Notes under the pieces: model-generated | What the model saw: the letters and a program-made list of their open reading frames with translations, nothing else | The model's database searches: none | What the model was told of the DNA's origin: nothing | DNA from: a virus | Virus record (IMG/VR): IMGVR_UViG_3300032249_000480 | Location: 40,787 to 104,786 of that record | Strand: one strand, 5' to 3' | Length of the DNA stretch: 64,000 nt | Part shown: in pieces, positions 51,831 through 60,544 of the stretch | How positions within the stretch are numbered: position 1 is the first letter of the stretch | How the letters are laid out: every line of letters starts with the position of its first letter | Program-made: the position numbers and the translations under genes

Positions 51831-52901
51831 ATGCCATATCAAATAGGTTCAAAAGGTTCTAACGGATGTTCAGGATTCCCTGTCGTAGATGACAAGGGTA
51901 AAGTAATGGGATGTCACCCAACAAAATCAAAGGCAGGACGTCAAGTTCGTGCACTATATGCTTCAGGGGCAGCAAAGAAGCAACTTGGAGATGCAATTAA
52001 CTCATTAGAAAAAGACATGGTTGCAGAAGGAGATTTTGTGCTTACAGTTTCTGAAGAAGAAACTTATGTTGGCATTGTTCAGTATGTTATGAAAGATGGA
52101 ATGTTTGGTATTCCTGGATCTGAATATGCAAAAGAAGCATCATCAGAAAATCCAGTTATTCTTATTCGCACACTTGAATATGACGAAGAAGATGGTTGGG
52201 AAGAATCTGAATATTTAATTGGATCAATGTCATCTGATGTAACAAAAATTCCTGCATTGCAATTAGAAGCAAAAGAAGAAATGCAGTCAGAATCAGACAT
52301 GATGATGTCAACTGTTAAATCAGATTGTTGTCTAGATGAAGTTATTAAGCAAGCACCTTGTTGGGATGGATATGTGCAACGTGGTATGAAACCAGGCAAA
52401 GATGGAAAGCCAGTTCCAAATTGTGTTCCTGCTGCAAAAGCAGATGATCTTTATGAAGATGACGATGATGTGGTTTATGAAACAGATTTAGTATCAAAGG
52501 CTGAAGGATATTCTCCACCAGCGGGAGCAAGATCTGCTGCTCGTAGAGCAATTAAATTTAAAGAAGAAGGAAAAGCAAAAGGTGCAGGAACTATGGTTGG
52601 TTGGACTCGTGCAGGACAATTAGCAAGAGGCGAGACACTATCTCTTAGCACTGTTAAAAGAATGTATTCTTATTTCTCAAGACATGAAGTAGATAAAAAA
52701 GGTAAGGATTGGGGCAATAATGCTAATCCTTCTAATGGATATATTATGTGGCTTGCATGGGGTGGAGATGCAGGATTTGCTTGGTCAAGATCAATTGTAA
52801 ATCGTGAAACAGATAAAATGATATTTGCTAATTTTGGCAAAGAAATCACTCCAATTGAAAGATCAAACGGTATAAGAATTTTTAATCAGCCTGAAAATTA
52901 G
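51831..52901 (+). CDS. Phage protein with C-terminal ARxAARRA/EVDKKGK domain
   Basis: 356 residues. N-terminal segment IGSKGSNGCSGFPVVDDKGK and CHPTKSKAGRQVRALYAS; a middle acidic part with Cys pair; residues 235-330 hold YSPPAGARSAARRAIKFKEE, then LSLSTVKRMYSYFSRHEVDK and MWLAWGGDAG. That C-terminal domain recurs in phage proteins, often fused to prohead proteases, so a virion or DNA-associated role is likely. Translation appears leaderless. Exact function unknown. Confidence 0.6.
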   Translation: MPYQIGSKGSNGCSGFPVVDDKGKVMGCHPTKSKAGRQVRALYASGAAKKQLGDAINSLEKDMVAEGDFVLTVSEEETYVGIVQYVMKDGMFGIPGSEYAKEASSENPVILIRTLEYDEEDGWEESEYLIGSMSSDVTKIPALQLEAKEEMQSESDMMMSTVKSDCCLDEVIKQAPCWDGYVQRGMKPGKDGKPVPNCVPAAKADDLYEDDDDVVYETDLVSKAEGYSPPAGARSAARRAIKFKEEGKAKGAGTMVGWTRAGQLARGETLSLSTVKRMYSYFSRHEVDKKGKDWGNNANPSNGYIMWLAWGGDAGFAWSRSIVNRETDKMIFANFGKEITPIERSNGIRIFNQPEN

Positions 52902-52909
52902 GGCATAAG

Positions 52910-53329
52910 ATGCTAAAATGGCTTCTTTTGGGCTTGACATTCATTAACCTTGTTGCTATACTTAAATCAAGAGTAAACAAAAAGTCTATTCTTAACAGGT
53001 ATGTTCATAGACAGAGTACTGTGCATCAAGTAGCAAAATTAATTTTGCCAAAGAACTCAGAACTTTTATCTAAAAAACCTACTCAATATAAAAACTACAT
53101 AAAGAATAAAACAATTAGAGTTATTACTGCTCCTGATGGCAATGCTTATTGGGTTAAAGATAATAAATTTTATTGTGCAGAGTATGACAATAGCGGAGAA
53201 TTTGATCCAACTCAAGCAAAAGAGATTGATGCGGGTTCTCTGTCAAAAAAAGAAATTAATAAACTCTTATTAATATTAGATAATTTGAACAGGGGAATAA
53301 GTAATGATAGTGGCAATTCAGGGCACTAA
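52910..53329 (+). CDS. Membrane-anchored hypothetical protein
   Basis: 139 residues. N-terminal hydrophobic anchor (LKWLLLGLTFINLVAILKS), then a basic region and a small beta domain (RVITAPDGNAYWVKDNKFYC). Overlaps the next gene by 26 nt. No family recognised; it may tether a complex to the inner membrane. Confidence 0.55.
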   Translation: MLKWLLLGLTFINLVAILKSRVNKKSILNRYVHRQSTVHQVAKLILPKNSELLSKKPTQYKNYIKNKTIRVITAPDGNAYWVKDNKFYCAEYDNSGEFDPTQAKEIDAGSLSKKEINKLLLILDNLNRGISNDSGNSGH

Positions 53330-53654
53330 TGCCTTTGACGACTATAACGTTTTCTTGAGAGCAATGGGAGTTGCTATGTCTGGAATGCATGAAGAAGATA
53401 AAGAAATTTATTTGTATTCTGCTGGACCTGCAAAAGTTAACTCAATGGTTTCAGAATTTTCTAATCTTTCAGAGCGTGGGCTTAAGGCTCGTGGTAAAAA
53501 AATTAAATATTTTAAAGTTCCACAATATTGGTTAGAAGAAAACATTACTTCAATTAATTATCTTGCATTTTTAAGCAAGCCAAAGGAACCACTTTCAAAA
53601 CTTGTTACTTCTGCAGAACTTAATTCTGTTGAAGTTGGCATTTTCCGATACTAG
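53304..53654 (+). CDS. Rossmann-like hypothetical protein (SLOG/YspA-like)
   Basis: 116 residues. It begins with a strand and glycine turn (MIVAIQGTNAFDDYNVFLRA), followed by KEIYLYSAGPAKVNSMVSEF and KIKYFKVPQYW: a three-layer alpha/beta fold like small SLOG nucleotide-binding proteins. Ligand unknown. GGGGAA precedes the start inside the upstream gene. Confidence 0.5.
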   Translation: MIVAIQGTNAFDDYNVFLRAMGVAMSGMHEEDKEIYLYSAGPAKVNSMVSEFSNLSERGLKARGKKIKYFKVPQYWLEENITSINYLAFLSKPKEPLSKLVTSAELNSVEVGIFRY

Positions 53655-53668
53655 AGAAAAGAAAAATA

Positions 53669-53875
53669 ATGATAAAAGATCTTGAAACAATGGAAAAAAT
53701 TGTTGCTAACAATAGCAACCTTTCATGGGATGGGTGGAATGTTGTAGAACTTATTCCATCAAATTCTGCAATGTTTAAAACTGACGGGGCATTTGTTAAT
53801 AACAAGTGGAACACCAAGAAAGTATACTCATACGCAGAAGAAGGGTGGGCAATTCCTAAAAAGTATGTGAGGTAG
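53669..53875 (+). CDS. Small hypothetical protein
   Basis: 68 residues, Trp-rich (SNLSWDGWNVVELIPSNSAM), ending in a basic segment (GWAIPKKYVR). Ends 2 nt before the WhiB gene, so probably cotranscribed with it. No motif recognised. Confidence 0.6.
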   Translation: MIKDLETMEKIVANNSNLSWDGWNVVELIPSNSAMFKTDGAFVNNKWNTKKVYSYAEEGWAIPKKYVR

Positions 53876-53877
53876 CC

Positions 53878-54159
53878 ATGAAACAGCATTTATGGAAAGA
53901 TGATGCAAGATGTTTAGACATGGATACTAATCTATTTTTTGAAAAGTATGAAGATGAAGAATCTTTAAGACCAGCAATAGATAGCATATGTAAACAATGC
54001 CCAGTATTAAAAACATGTTTTGCCGTAGGAATTTCCAATAAAGAGTGGGGAGTTTGGGGAGGAATCTTCATAGAAAATGGTAAAATATCTAGAGAATTTA
54101 ATAAACATAAATCTAAACAAGATTGGGGAAACACGTGGAAATCCTTAACAATGGATTAG
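53878..54159 (+). CDS. WhiB-family iron-sulfur transcription regulator
   Basis: 93 residues. The four iron-sulfur cysteines C12, C38, C41 and C47 (ARCLD; CKQCPVLKTC) and the GVWGG turn at 58-62 define the WhiB family, which is restricted to Actinobacteria and their phages. The basic tail (NKHKSKQDWGN) would contact DNA. In mycobacteriophage TM4 a WhiB protein alters host septation and blocks superinfection; here it may redirect host sigma factor use. Strong evidence for an actinobacterial host. Confidence 0.9.
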   Translation: MKQHLWKDDARCLDMDTNLFFEKYEDEESLRPAIDSICKQCPVLKTCFAVGISNKEWGVWGGIFIENGKISREFNKHKSKQDWGNTWKSLTMD

Positions 54160-54172
54160 CAGGCTGCGCCTA

Positions 54173-54412
54173 ATGGCACTTGGCTATACAGATGAAATGC
54201 GTAAGGCTTTTCATGCAATCCCAGCACCTAAAGGTTTTGGTGTTGATTTAATTGATAATACTTATTTTATTACAATTCGTATTGATGAAAAAGCATTTCT
54301 TTATTTAAATCATGATCAAAAAATGGAAGCATTTGAATATGTTATTAAAGTTCAAAAGGCTTTAGAGGCTTCAGGGGCTGTTGTTCAAGTTGTTAGAAAA
54401 CCATTAAAGTAA
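54173..54412 (+). CDS. Small hypothetical protein
   Basis: 79 residues, alpha/beta: helix (YTDEMRKAFHAIPA), strands (GVDLIDNTYFITIRIDEKAF), then a long helix. It overlaps the glycosyltransferase start by one base (TAATG). No family recognised; a partner of the transferase is possible from position only. Confidence 0.55.
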   Translation: MALGYTDEMRKAFHAIPAPKGFGVDLIDNTYFITIRIDEKAFLYLNHDQKMEAFEYVIKVQKALEASGAVVQVVRKPLK

Positions 54413-55329
54413 TGTCAATATTTATTTCTGTTGCAAGTTATCGTGATCCACATCTTCAACTAACACTTAAAAGTGCTGTTGAAAATGCAAATAATCCTGC
54501 AGGTTTATTCTTTGGTATTGTTAATCAAGATACTGCTAGGAATGAAGTTGATTATTCCTTTTTGCCAGATTATTCTGTAATTAAAATGCATCCAAGAAAT
54601 GCAAAAGGTGTTGGCTATGCAAGAAGCAAGGCAATGTCTTTATACAATGGAGAAGATTATTTTTTACAGGTTGATTCTCATACTCAGTTTTCAAAAGACT
54701 GGGATTTAAAATCCATAAAACAATTAAAGACTGCACAGGAAATTGCAGGACATAAAAAAGTTATAATGTCCTGCTATCCTGGTCCTTATAGTTTAGATAA
54801 TAATCAGGTATTCATACATACAATATCTACAGAAGAACATCCTGTAGAGCCAATGAAGCATATTGCTAAACTAAGAGTTGACGATCAGTGGTCTGCAATC
54901 AGGGTTCCAATGGATAGTCCAAATTCTGAAAGACCAGAACTTTCTAATACAGTTCTTGGAGGATATATTTTTGCTACTGGTAATATTGTAAATGAAATTC
55001 CATATGATGAAGAAATAAGTTTTATGGGTGAAGAAATTTGTTTTGCAATGAGGGCTTGGACAAGGGGATGGGACATATATTCACCATCAATACCAATTGT
55101 TTATCATTTTTATAGAAGGCCAGGATATCCTAAAGTATGGTCTGATGATGTAGTTAGAGAACAGAACTGGGATCAACTTCAAGAAATATCAAAAGAAAAA
55201 CAAAGAAAAGTTTTATGTGGTATTGAACAAGGAATCATGGGAGCAGGATCTATTAGAACTATAAAAGATTATGAAGAATTTATAGGTTATGATTTTGAAA
55301 AAATATATAACAGGTTGACAAACAAATGA
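54412..55329 (+). CDS. GlcNAc-transferase, GT60 / Skp1-type
   Basis: 305 residues. IFISVASYRDPHLQLTLKSA at the N-terminus, ARSKAMSLYNGEDYFLQVDS with the metal-binding D88-S-H90, HTQFSKDWD, and a late GEEICFAMRAWTRGWDIYSP are the signature blocks of the family that includes Dictyostelium Skp1 GlcNAc-transferase. That enzyme adds GlcNAc to hydroxyproline. Here the acceptor is unknown, but P4H-type oxygenases are encoded at 48794 and 60573. No membrane segment, so it acts in the cytoplasm. Confidence 0.82.
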   Translation: MSIFISVASYRDPHLQLTLKSAVENANNPAGLFFGIVNQDTARNEVDYSFLPDYSVIKMHPRNAKGVGYARSKAMSLYNGEDYFLQVDSHTQFSKDWDLKSIKQLKTAQEIAGHKKVIMSCYPGPYSLDNNQVFIHTISTEEHPVEPMKHIAKLRVDDQWSAIRVPMDSPNSERPELSNTVLGGYIFATGNIVNEIPYDEEISFMGEEICFAMRAWTRGWDIYSPSIPIVYHFYRRPGYPKVWSDDVVREQNWDQLQEISKEKQRKVLCGIEQGIMGAGSIRTIKDYEEFIGYDFEKIYNRLTNK

Positions 55330-55343
55330 TATACATGTACAAT
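55315..55343 (+). promoter_or_regulatory. Promoter (TTGACA-17-TACAAT)
   Basis: TTGACA at 55315-55320, spacer 17, TACAAT at 55338-55343. It overlaps the end of the GT60-type gene and serves the small membrane-protein operon at 55367-56179. Confidence 0.75.
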
Positions 55344-55366
55344 ATATATATAGAGATAGGGTAAAA

Positions 55367-55735
55367 ATGCTAACAGCACTTATTGTTACAATAATCCTTG
55401 CTTTGTTATTTTTTGCAAAAGGTTTACAATTGGCTATGCGACTAAACAAATTAAAAGAATTAGTTGCAATACAGGAAGTAAAAATAGAGGCTAACTCTGA
55501 TCCAGTTAAAGAAGACTTTTTAAAATTTGTGTCTGATTCTCGTGAATGGGCATTTGAATATATAGAAGAAGTTCAAATTGCATTAAACAATTTTAAAGAA
55601 AAAGTTGAACCACAGATTGAATATTTTGATAAATACGGAGATGTTCTTTCTAACCAAAGGCCAGATTATGAATCAATGAAAAAAATTTCTCAGGCATATA
55701 AAGAACTAATACTTATATTGCCAGAGAATAAATAG
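55367..55735 (+). CDS. Membrane-anchored coiled-coil protein
   Basis: 122 residues. N-terminal hydrophobic segment (LTALIVTIILALLFFAKG) followed by about 95 residues of charged helix. The plan resembles spanin-like or i-spanin proteins, but no partner lipoprotein is seen and actinobacterial hosts usually lack an outer membrane. Shares a promoter with two small membrane genes. Confidence 0.55.
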   Translation: MLTALIVTIILALLFFAKGLQLAMRLNKLKELVAIQEVKIEANSDPVKEDFLKFVSDSREWAFEYIEEVQIALNNFKEKVEPQIEYFDKYGDVLSNQRPDYESMKKISQAYKELILILPENK

Positions 55736-55744
55736 GGGGATAAA

Positions 55745-55903
55745 ATGAAAGACATTATACTATCAACACTAACAGGTTTTGGATGTGGCGTTGTTTTCGC
55801 AGCATTCAAATTGCCAGTACCAGCACCACCAGTTTTTGCGGGAGTCGCAGGAATTATTGGTTTATGGATTGGCTTCACAATACTAACACGAGTTATATCC
55901 TAG
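55745..55903 (+). CDS. XapX-domain small membrane protein
   Basis: 52 residues. Two hydrophobic segments with the GFGCGVVFAAFKLPVPAPPV core and a Gly-spaced second helix (VAGIIGLWIGFTILTR): the XapX pattern. These proteins are widespread and uncharacterised. GGGGGA lies before the ATG. It could serve as a holin-type protein. Confidence 0.72.
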   Translation: MKDIILSTLTGFGCGVVFAAFKLPVPAPPVFAGVAGIIGLWIGFTILTRVIS

Positions 55904-55912
55904 GAGGAAATA

Positions 55913-56179
55913 ATGAATAAAGCACAACTACAAGCACTACTAGCATCATACGGACGATCAGTTCTTGGTGCAGGTCTTGCACTATACATGTCTGGGGTAA
56001 CAGACCCTAAGACACTGGCATATTCTCTAATTGCTGCTCTTGCACCAGTTGCATTAAGAGCAATTAATCCAAACGACACAGCATTTGGTCGTTTGCCAGA
56101 TGCCTCAACAGTTGAAGCAGCAGTAAAGAATGTTAAGGTAAAGAAGGCTCCTGCAAAGAAAGCAGCAGCAAAGAAGTAA
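55913..56179 (+). CDS. Small membrane protein with Lys/Ala tail
   Basis: 88 residues behind AGGAGG. A glycine-rich hydrophobic part (SYGRSVLGAGLALYMSG, then LAYSLIAALAPVALRAI) is followed by a soluble hinge and a histone-like end (VKKAPAKKAAAKK). It may be a holin or a membrane-to-DNA tether. GC-richer codons than its neighbours point to high expression. It ends the rightward block before a terminator. Confidence 0.6.
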   Translation: MNKAQLQALLASYGRSVLGAGLALYMSGVTDPKTLAYSLIAALAPVALRAINPNDTAFGRLPDASTVEAAVKNVKVKKAPAKKAAAKK

Positions 56180-56194
56180 TTTAATTACTTATAA

Positions 56195-56230
56195 GATAGC
56201 CAGTCCACAACGGGCTGGCTTTTCTTATTT
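56195..56230. terminator. Terminator between convergent operons
   Basis: AGCCAGTCC (56195-56203) pairs with GGGCTGGCT (56209-56217), loop ACAAC, followed on the plus strand by TTTTTTCTTATTT. It ends rightward transcription and may also slow leftward transcripts. Confidence 0.88.
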
Positions 56231-57259
56231 ATTCATAATATATTCGTAACGCTCTTTAAGATTTTTAGGATCAAAGTTAAAACATCCTAATCTAAAGGCT
56301 TCTTTTTTTGCTACTTCTTGATCATTGCTATTAGCATAATTATCAACTAATTCAGCCAACTTAATAATATCAGGCTCATAAACATCAACAACAACTCTAG
56401 CCTTAAATTCTCCTATTTTATTAGCAGGCACCACCCATTCCTCTGGAAGCACGGTATTGTTAGGAGAAATATCAGTCATAAACACAGGAAGACCACTCAT
56501 AAGAGCCTCATTCATAGGCAAACAAAGTCCTCCATAGCGTCTAGGAAGGATTAGAGCGTCAAACCCACTGTATAGGTCCTCTTGATTCTCTAAGTCCCTA
56601 CAATCAATTGTAATGCGTGGATCTTTTATCTCAATATCTAGTGGTTCTTGTGTTCTTATTACCAATTCATAATCAGCCTTGGAATACCTTAACATTTCTA
56701 TAACACTCTCAGTGCCGTTTCTATCTTTTGTTGCTGCCGTACCCAAAATATGCAAAAATCTTTTATGTTTTTTAGATAAATTATTTTCTCTAGCATTTTT
56801 AAAATTGTCTGGATTTGTTGGTGGAGGCAGATGAGTTAGTTTAGTTTGATGACCAAATACTCTTGCAACTTCATCAAAACCCCAAAGACTAGGACTAAGC
56901 AGATGATATGCCAATGGCTTATATTGATCCATCATATTTTCAAAAAATTCATAATTATATTGTTGAAAAGTTTTAACACCATAGCGCCCAGCAAGTGCAA
57001 CAAAATCTTTATGATAAAAAGTTTCGCATGTTAAAATAGCATCTAAACCTTGAATAAATCTTTTGCATGAATTAATATCTGGATAACCATATTGATCTTG
57101 AACGTTATAACCTTCATACCATTCTGGATGTTGTTTTTTCTTTTTAAATTCTGAAAAATCAATAAGCAAAACTTTCTCAGGATTCAACATGTGTACAAGT
57201 TCCCTTGTTTGATTACCAAGTCCACTATTGTCTGATCTTGCTATAATTCCTAATCTCAT
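56225..57259 (-). CDS. GT-B glycosyltransferase (GT4-like)
   Basis: 344 residues from the ATG at 57259 that overlaps the upstream stop as ATGA; an earlier ATG at 57274 is less likely. The N-terminal domain starts MRLGIIARSDNSGLGNQ, typical of sugar-donor enzymes. The C-terminal domain has LHILGTAATKDRNGTESVIE, and LILPRRYGGLCLPMNEALMSGLPVFMTD gives the donor-binding E-x7-E-like region. It adds a sugar from a nucleotide donor to an unknown acceptor. Last gene of a five-gene leftward operon. Confidence 0.8.
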   Translation of the reverse strand: MRLGIIARSDNSGLGNQTRELVHMLNPEKVLLIDFSEFKKKKQHPEWYEGYNVQDQYGYPDINSCKRFIQGLDAILTCETFYHKDFVALAGRYGVKTFQQYNYEFFENMMDQYKPLAYHLLSPSLWGFDEVARVFGHQTKLTHLPPPTNPDNFKNARENNLSKKHKRFLHILGTAATKDRNGTESVIEMLRYSKADYELVIRTQEPLDIEIKDPRITIDCRDLENQEDLYSGFDALILPRRYGGLCLPMNEALMSGLPVFMTDISPNNTVLPEEWVVPANKIGEFKARVVVDVYEPDIIKLAELVDNYANSNDQEVAKKEAFRLGCFNFDPKNLKERYEYIMNK

Positions 57260-58017
57260 TCTGTATACCCCCATGCTTGATCATCTGCAGTAAACTTTCT
57301 TGTTCCTGCTCTGCCATCCAAATGTGCAGATCTTTTAATATTTCCTTCTGGATGATATATGTGTAGTTTGTGCATTTCCCAACCCATTTGAGAAAATTTG
57401 TTATATGGAAGTATATGATCTTGCACTGCTCCATGAAAAGTATCTTCAATAAATTCCCTATCTGGCATTATAGGCAAAATAATATCTCTATAATAGTCAA
57501 CAGTTGTAAGGTGTGGACGCTGACTCCACTGGGCTGTTTCTAAAAATTCTTCATTTAATTTAAACATTAAATGTTTGTGTGGATCAGGAATTGATGCTTC
57601 AAAATGAAATCTAATTGTTTTGCCTTGTCCTCTTTCAATAAAATTAATACATTTATCCCAATCAATTGGCTGATCTGTTACAAGTGGAGCATCTCCTTCA
57701 ACATAAAGCATTAATGGTGTTTTAATCATATTTATTGTTTTAGCCATCATAGTAGTTTGATGTGAAAAACGATCAAAAATTATAGGAAGAAGTTTTGTGT
57801 CTTCATGTAATGCTTTCCATAATATCCTATTTTTATATTCATCATAATCATTTTTTCTATTTTGTCTTTCATCTCTTAGTCCATCAATTTGTATAATAAT
57901 TTCATTTGTTGGAAAATGGTATCTAATTGACCTTAATGTTTCATCAAGAATATGTGTATCAGGATGACTAGGAAGAACAGATGTTACTACAACAATTGTT
58001 ACATCATCTTTGTTCAT
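57256..58017 (-). CDS. Putative GT-A glycosyltransferase
   Basis: 253 residues. VTIVVVTSVLPSHPDTHILD at the N-terminus and LYVEGDAPLVTD near residue 105, an acidic metal-site-like loop, fit a GT2-like fold. A C-terminal block with EDTFHGAVQDHILP may hold the base. Coupled by ATGA to the next gene and by 14 nt overlap to the previous one. Acceptor unknown. Confidence 0.65.
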   Translation of the reverse strand: MNKDDVTIVVVTSVLPSHPDTHILDETLRSIRYHFPTNEIIIQIDGLRDERQNRKNDYDEYKNRILWKALHEDTKLLPIIFDRFSHQTTMMAKTINMIKTPLMLYVEGDAPLVTDQPIDWDKCINFIERGQGKTIRFHFEASIPDPHKHLMFKLNEEFLETAQWSQRPHLTTVDYYRDIILPIMPDREFIEDTFHGAVQDHILPYNKFSQMGWEMHKLHIYHPEGNIKRSAHLDGRAGTRKFTADDQAWGYTE

Positions 58018-58864
58018 TTAGGTCCTCCATTATTTCATTAAATAAATCTCTTTTGAATTTAATCCACCAAGATACTGCCTGATGCATATTGTTTGGATAG
58101 TTACTATATAAGTTTACCATTAAACTTGATAAATCTTCCCAATAATTTACAGATACTATTGGCATTGTTTGCTTAAATAATGGACCAAAATAGTTTGGCT
58201 TTTCGTCTTTTGGTGTTGTGCTATCAACTATTGGATAACATAATAATTCCAAGGCTTCGTAAAATCTAAAAGAATCAAGAACCACTATTCCAGAAGGGCA
58301 GGGTATAAATTTAGATCTAGCCATATTACTATAATAAACATCTGGGATATCTCCTTGTGTAAAGCCTTCAGTAAATTTATATATTGTGTTAGGTATATTT
58401 GGCAACACTTTTGATAGTTGCTTCCTTCTATTATGATTTATTTGACCGCTAAAATATAAATCAATGTCTTTTGTTTTATAGGTTGGAGCGTATTCTTTAA
58501 AATGTTGAGGAGCACCTTGTGGAAGTTTTTTATACTTTTCATGTTTATCATGTGGATATTGTATCCATATTGATGCATTACGATGAGTTATCTTATCTGC
58601 ATCAAACAGCCCTGCTTCATCACCCATTACAAAAAGAACTACTCTTCCTATATTGTTTAATTCAGCAGATATCTTTTCTTCTAAACCTGCATTAGATGGT
58701 CCAGGTATTGCAACAAATGCTTTATCACAATATTCTAATGATTTTACATTAACTTGTTCAATATTTTTTCTTTCACAAAATTCTTTTAAAATGCCATAAT
58801 CCCATTTATTTGCAGCAGAATCTGTTCCTTCAGCAGAATAAAGGTATAGTTTAAATTGGCTCAT
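58004..58864 (-). CDS. Putative exostosin-like / GT-B glycosyltransferase
   Basis: 286 residues from ATG 58864 (an in-frame ATG at 58882 is possible; neither has a clear RBS). Segments DIDLYFSGQINHNRRKQLSK and MARSKFIPCPSGIVVLDSFR, then RFYEALELLCYPIVDS, match the exostosin/GT47-like donor-binding half. It likely extends the glycan. Overlaps both neighbouring genes in the operon. Confidence 0.65.
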   Translation of the reverse strand: MSQFKLYLYSAEGTDSAANKWDYGILKEFCERKNIEQVNVKSLEYCDKAFVAIPGPSNAGLEEKISAELNNIGRVVLFVMGDEAGLFDADKITHRNASIWIQYPHDKHEKYKKLPQGAPQHFKEYAPTYKTKDIDLYFSGQINHNRRKQLSKVLPNIPNTIYKFTEGFTQGDIPDVYYSNMARSKFIPCPSGIVVLDSFRFYEALELLCYPIVDSTTPKDEKPNYFGPLFKQTMPIVSVNYWEDLSSLMVNLYSNYPNNMHQAVSWWIKFKRDLFNEIMEDLNEQR

Positions 58865-59564
58865 AAAGGAAGTGAACCTCATGTTGATAATCTAAATAAG
58901 TTTCCTTATATCCCATGCCCTTAATCCACTGTCTAAGATCATATAGGTATTCATTCCATTGCTGTATCATAAATTCTGGATGACCAGATAGCCAAATCTT
59001 TGGTTTAAATTCTCTCATTACTTTTTCTGCACCACCCAACACACGCCACTCACTGCCCTCTACGTCTAAAGAAATTGCGGTAGGTGGTTTAATACCATGA
59101 TCATAAACACAAGAGTCTATAGTAATTTGACCATAGTTAGCACCCTCAAGATATAGTTCTTTAAATCCATGAGCAGCCTCAATTGTTTGATTAGCCTCTG
59201 GTGGAAATTCGCTATAGTAAATACGAGCAAGATCATTAACTTTGTCAGATGCAAATCCAGGAATACATGCTAATGGCATTTCTAAATTGTTTGCTTCCCA
59301 TAACAAAGGAAAATGAGACCAAACTTTTGGATTAGGTTCAAACAAAACAACTTCAGCACCCCACATTTGGCACAAAGCAGGGAACTCTCCTTCTTCTGCT
59401 CCAACATAGTAAACAACATCTCCATTGCCAAGTACTTCATGCATAGATTTAAGTCTAGGTTTTTCCCACCCATGATCTTGATACCAATCTGGCCTTACTG
59501 CACGATGTTCTGGCAACACTATTTCAAATTCTCCATTGATCAGAGACTTAATCATTTCAGTCAT
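58851..59564 (-). CDS. FkbM-family SAM-dependent methyltransferase
   Basis: 237 residues from ATG 59564, which overlaps the upstream stop (ATGA) and has AAAGGAG before it. Segments DVVYYVGAEEGEFPALC, VVLFEPNPKVW (SAM-binding acidic loop) and TAISLDVEGSEWRVLGGA are FkbM signatures. Family members O-methylate sugars and small molecules. In the centre of a glycosyltransferase operon it probably caps or modifies the glycan. Confidence 0.82.
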   Translation of the reverse strand: MTEMIKSLINGEFEIVLPEHRAVRPDWYQDHGWEKPRLKSMHEVLGNGDVVYYVGAEEGEFPALCQMWGAEVVLFEPNPKVWSHFPLLWEANNLEMPLACIPGFASDKVNDLARIYYSEFPPEANQTIEAAHGFKELYLEGANYGQITIDSCVYDHGIKPPTAISLDVEGSEWRVLGGAEKVMREFKPKIWLSGHPEFMIQQWNEYLYDLRQWIKGMGYKETYLDYQHEVHFLYEPI

Positions 59565-60514
59565 ATCTTTAACTCCTTTAATATAGTTGCCCATCTGTCT
59601 ACATATGTATGCTCATCTATTGTTCTATCATGTCCAGCAAGGCGAATAGACTCTCTTTCTTCGTTATGCTCTAAGTAATAGTCAATTTTATTTTTTAGAT
59701 CTGTAAGATCACCATGCTTGTAGAATACAACTTCTTCATCAGTAAACAAATCATGAAGCCCATCAATGTCAGGGTAGATAGTAAATCCACCACGACCAGT
59801 AGACTCAAACAATCTATCACTTGTATAGTAAGGATAGTTAAACCCTATGTTAAGGCTATCTCCAATTGCAATTTTGCTACGTGCATAGATTCTGTTTAAA
59901 TCATTACCACGCACAGTTCCAGTATCACCATCTCCACCCACATGAAGAAATCTTTTACCATAAGTTGCTCTTAAGAAATCTATTAATTGTGGACGGTATG
60001 GATATTCATGATGATAACGCTTACTACCAACAAAGATTACATCATAGTCAAAAGACTCTCCATCGTAATGGTCATGTAGATAGCACTCTTTACCAAACAC
60101 ACCTGCTGGCAAAAAATGTCCTTTAACATTTGTATTTTCATTAAACCAATCAGACATTAATTTATCTACTGTAAAGAAATGACCAATTGTTTTATAAAAA
60201 TTATCTTTTTCTAAATCTTTTTGACGATCTAAACCAAACCACAAATCAAGATGATAAGTCATTGTTGGTATATTTAGTTCTTTGAGTTGCTCAAGAACAG
60301 TATCCATGCTTATATTTCCTGTTGTTTGCCAGCCATGTGTGTGTACCCAGACAAATAGATCGCTATCTTTTGCAAATCTCAGTATTGTGTCTGTACTTTC
60401 TTGTGCTTCTTGTAGTTTAACTACTTTGTGCCCTAAAGATTCTAGGCTTTTAGCATGATGGTTTTCACTACTATAAGATACCTGAAAGTTACCAAGAAAT
60501 GTTATTGTTGCCAT
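59561..60514 (-). CDS. GT-B glycosyltransferase (CgeB-like)
   Basis: 317 residues, first gene of the operon. The N-terminal Rossmann domain has ITFLGNFQVSYSSENHHAKS and IPTMTYHLDLWFGLDR. The C-terminal half has DYDVIFVGSKRYHHEYPYRP and DRLFESTGRGGFTIYPDIDG, as in CgeB/DUF3880-type transferases, with the conserved Glu for donor ribose. Translation is probably coupled to a 7-codon upstream frame. The acceptor may be phage DNA, tail or a surface protein. Confidence 0.8.
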   Translation of the reverse strand: MATITFLGNFQVSYSSENHHAKSLESLGHKVVKLQEAQESTDTILRFAKDSDLFVWVHTHGWQTTGNISMDTVLEQLKELNIPTMTYHLDLWFGLDRQKDLEKDNFYKTIGHFFTVDKLMSDWFNENTNVKGHFLPAGVFGKECYLHDHYDGESFDYDVIFVGSKRYHHEYPYRPQLIDFLRATYGKRFLHVGGDGDTGTVRGNDLNRIYARSKIAIGDSLNIGFNYPYYTSDRLFESTGRGGFTIYPDIDGLHDLFTDEEVVFYKHGDLTDLKNKIDYYLEHNEERESIRLAGHDRTIDEHTYVDRWATILKELKI

Positions 60515-60537
60515 TAAGCGTTAGTCAATCTTTGCAT
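60514..60537 (-). CDS. Leaderless 7-codon upstream frame
   Basis: ATG at 60537, seven codons (MQRLTNA) and stop TAA that overlaps the transferase start as TAATG. The -10 box ends 7 nt before this ATG. With no RBS at the transferase itself, ribosomes may reach it by re-initiation. Confidence 0.4.
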   Translation of the reverse strand: MQRLTNA

Positions 60538-60544
60538 ATTAATG

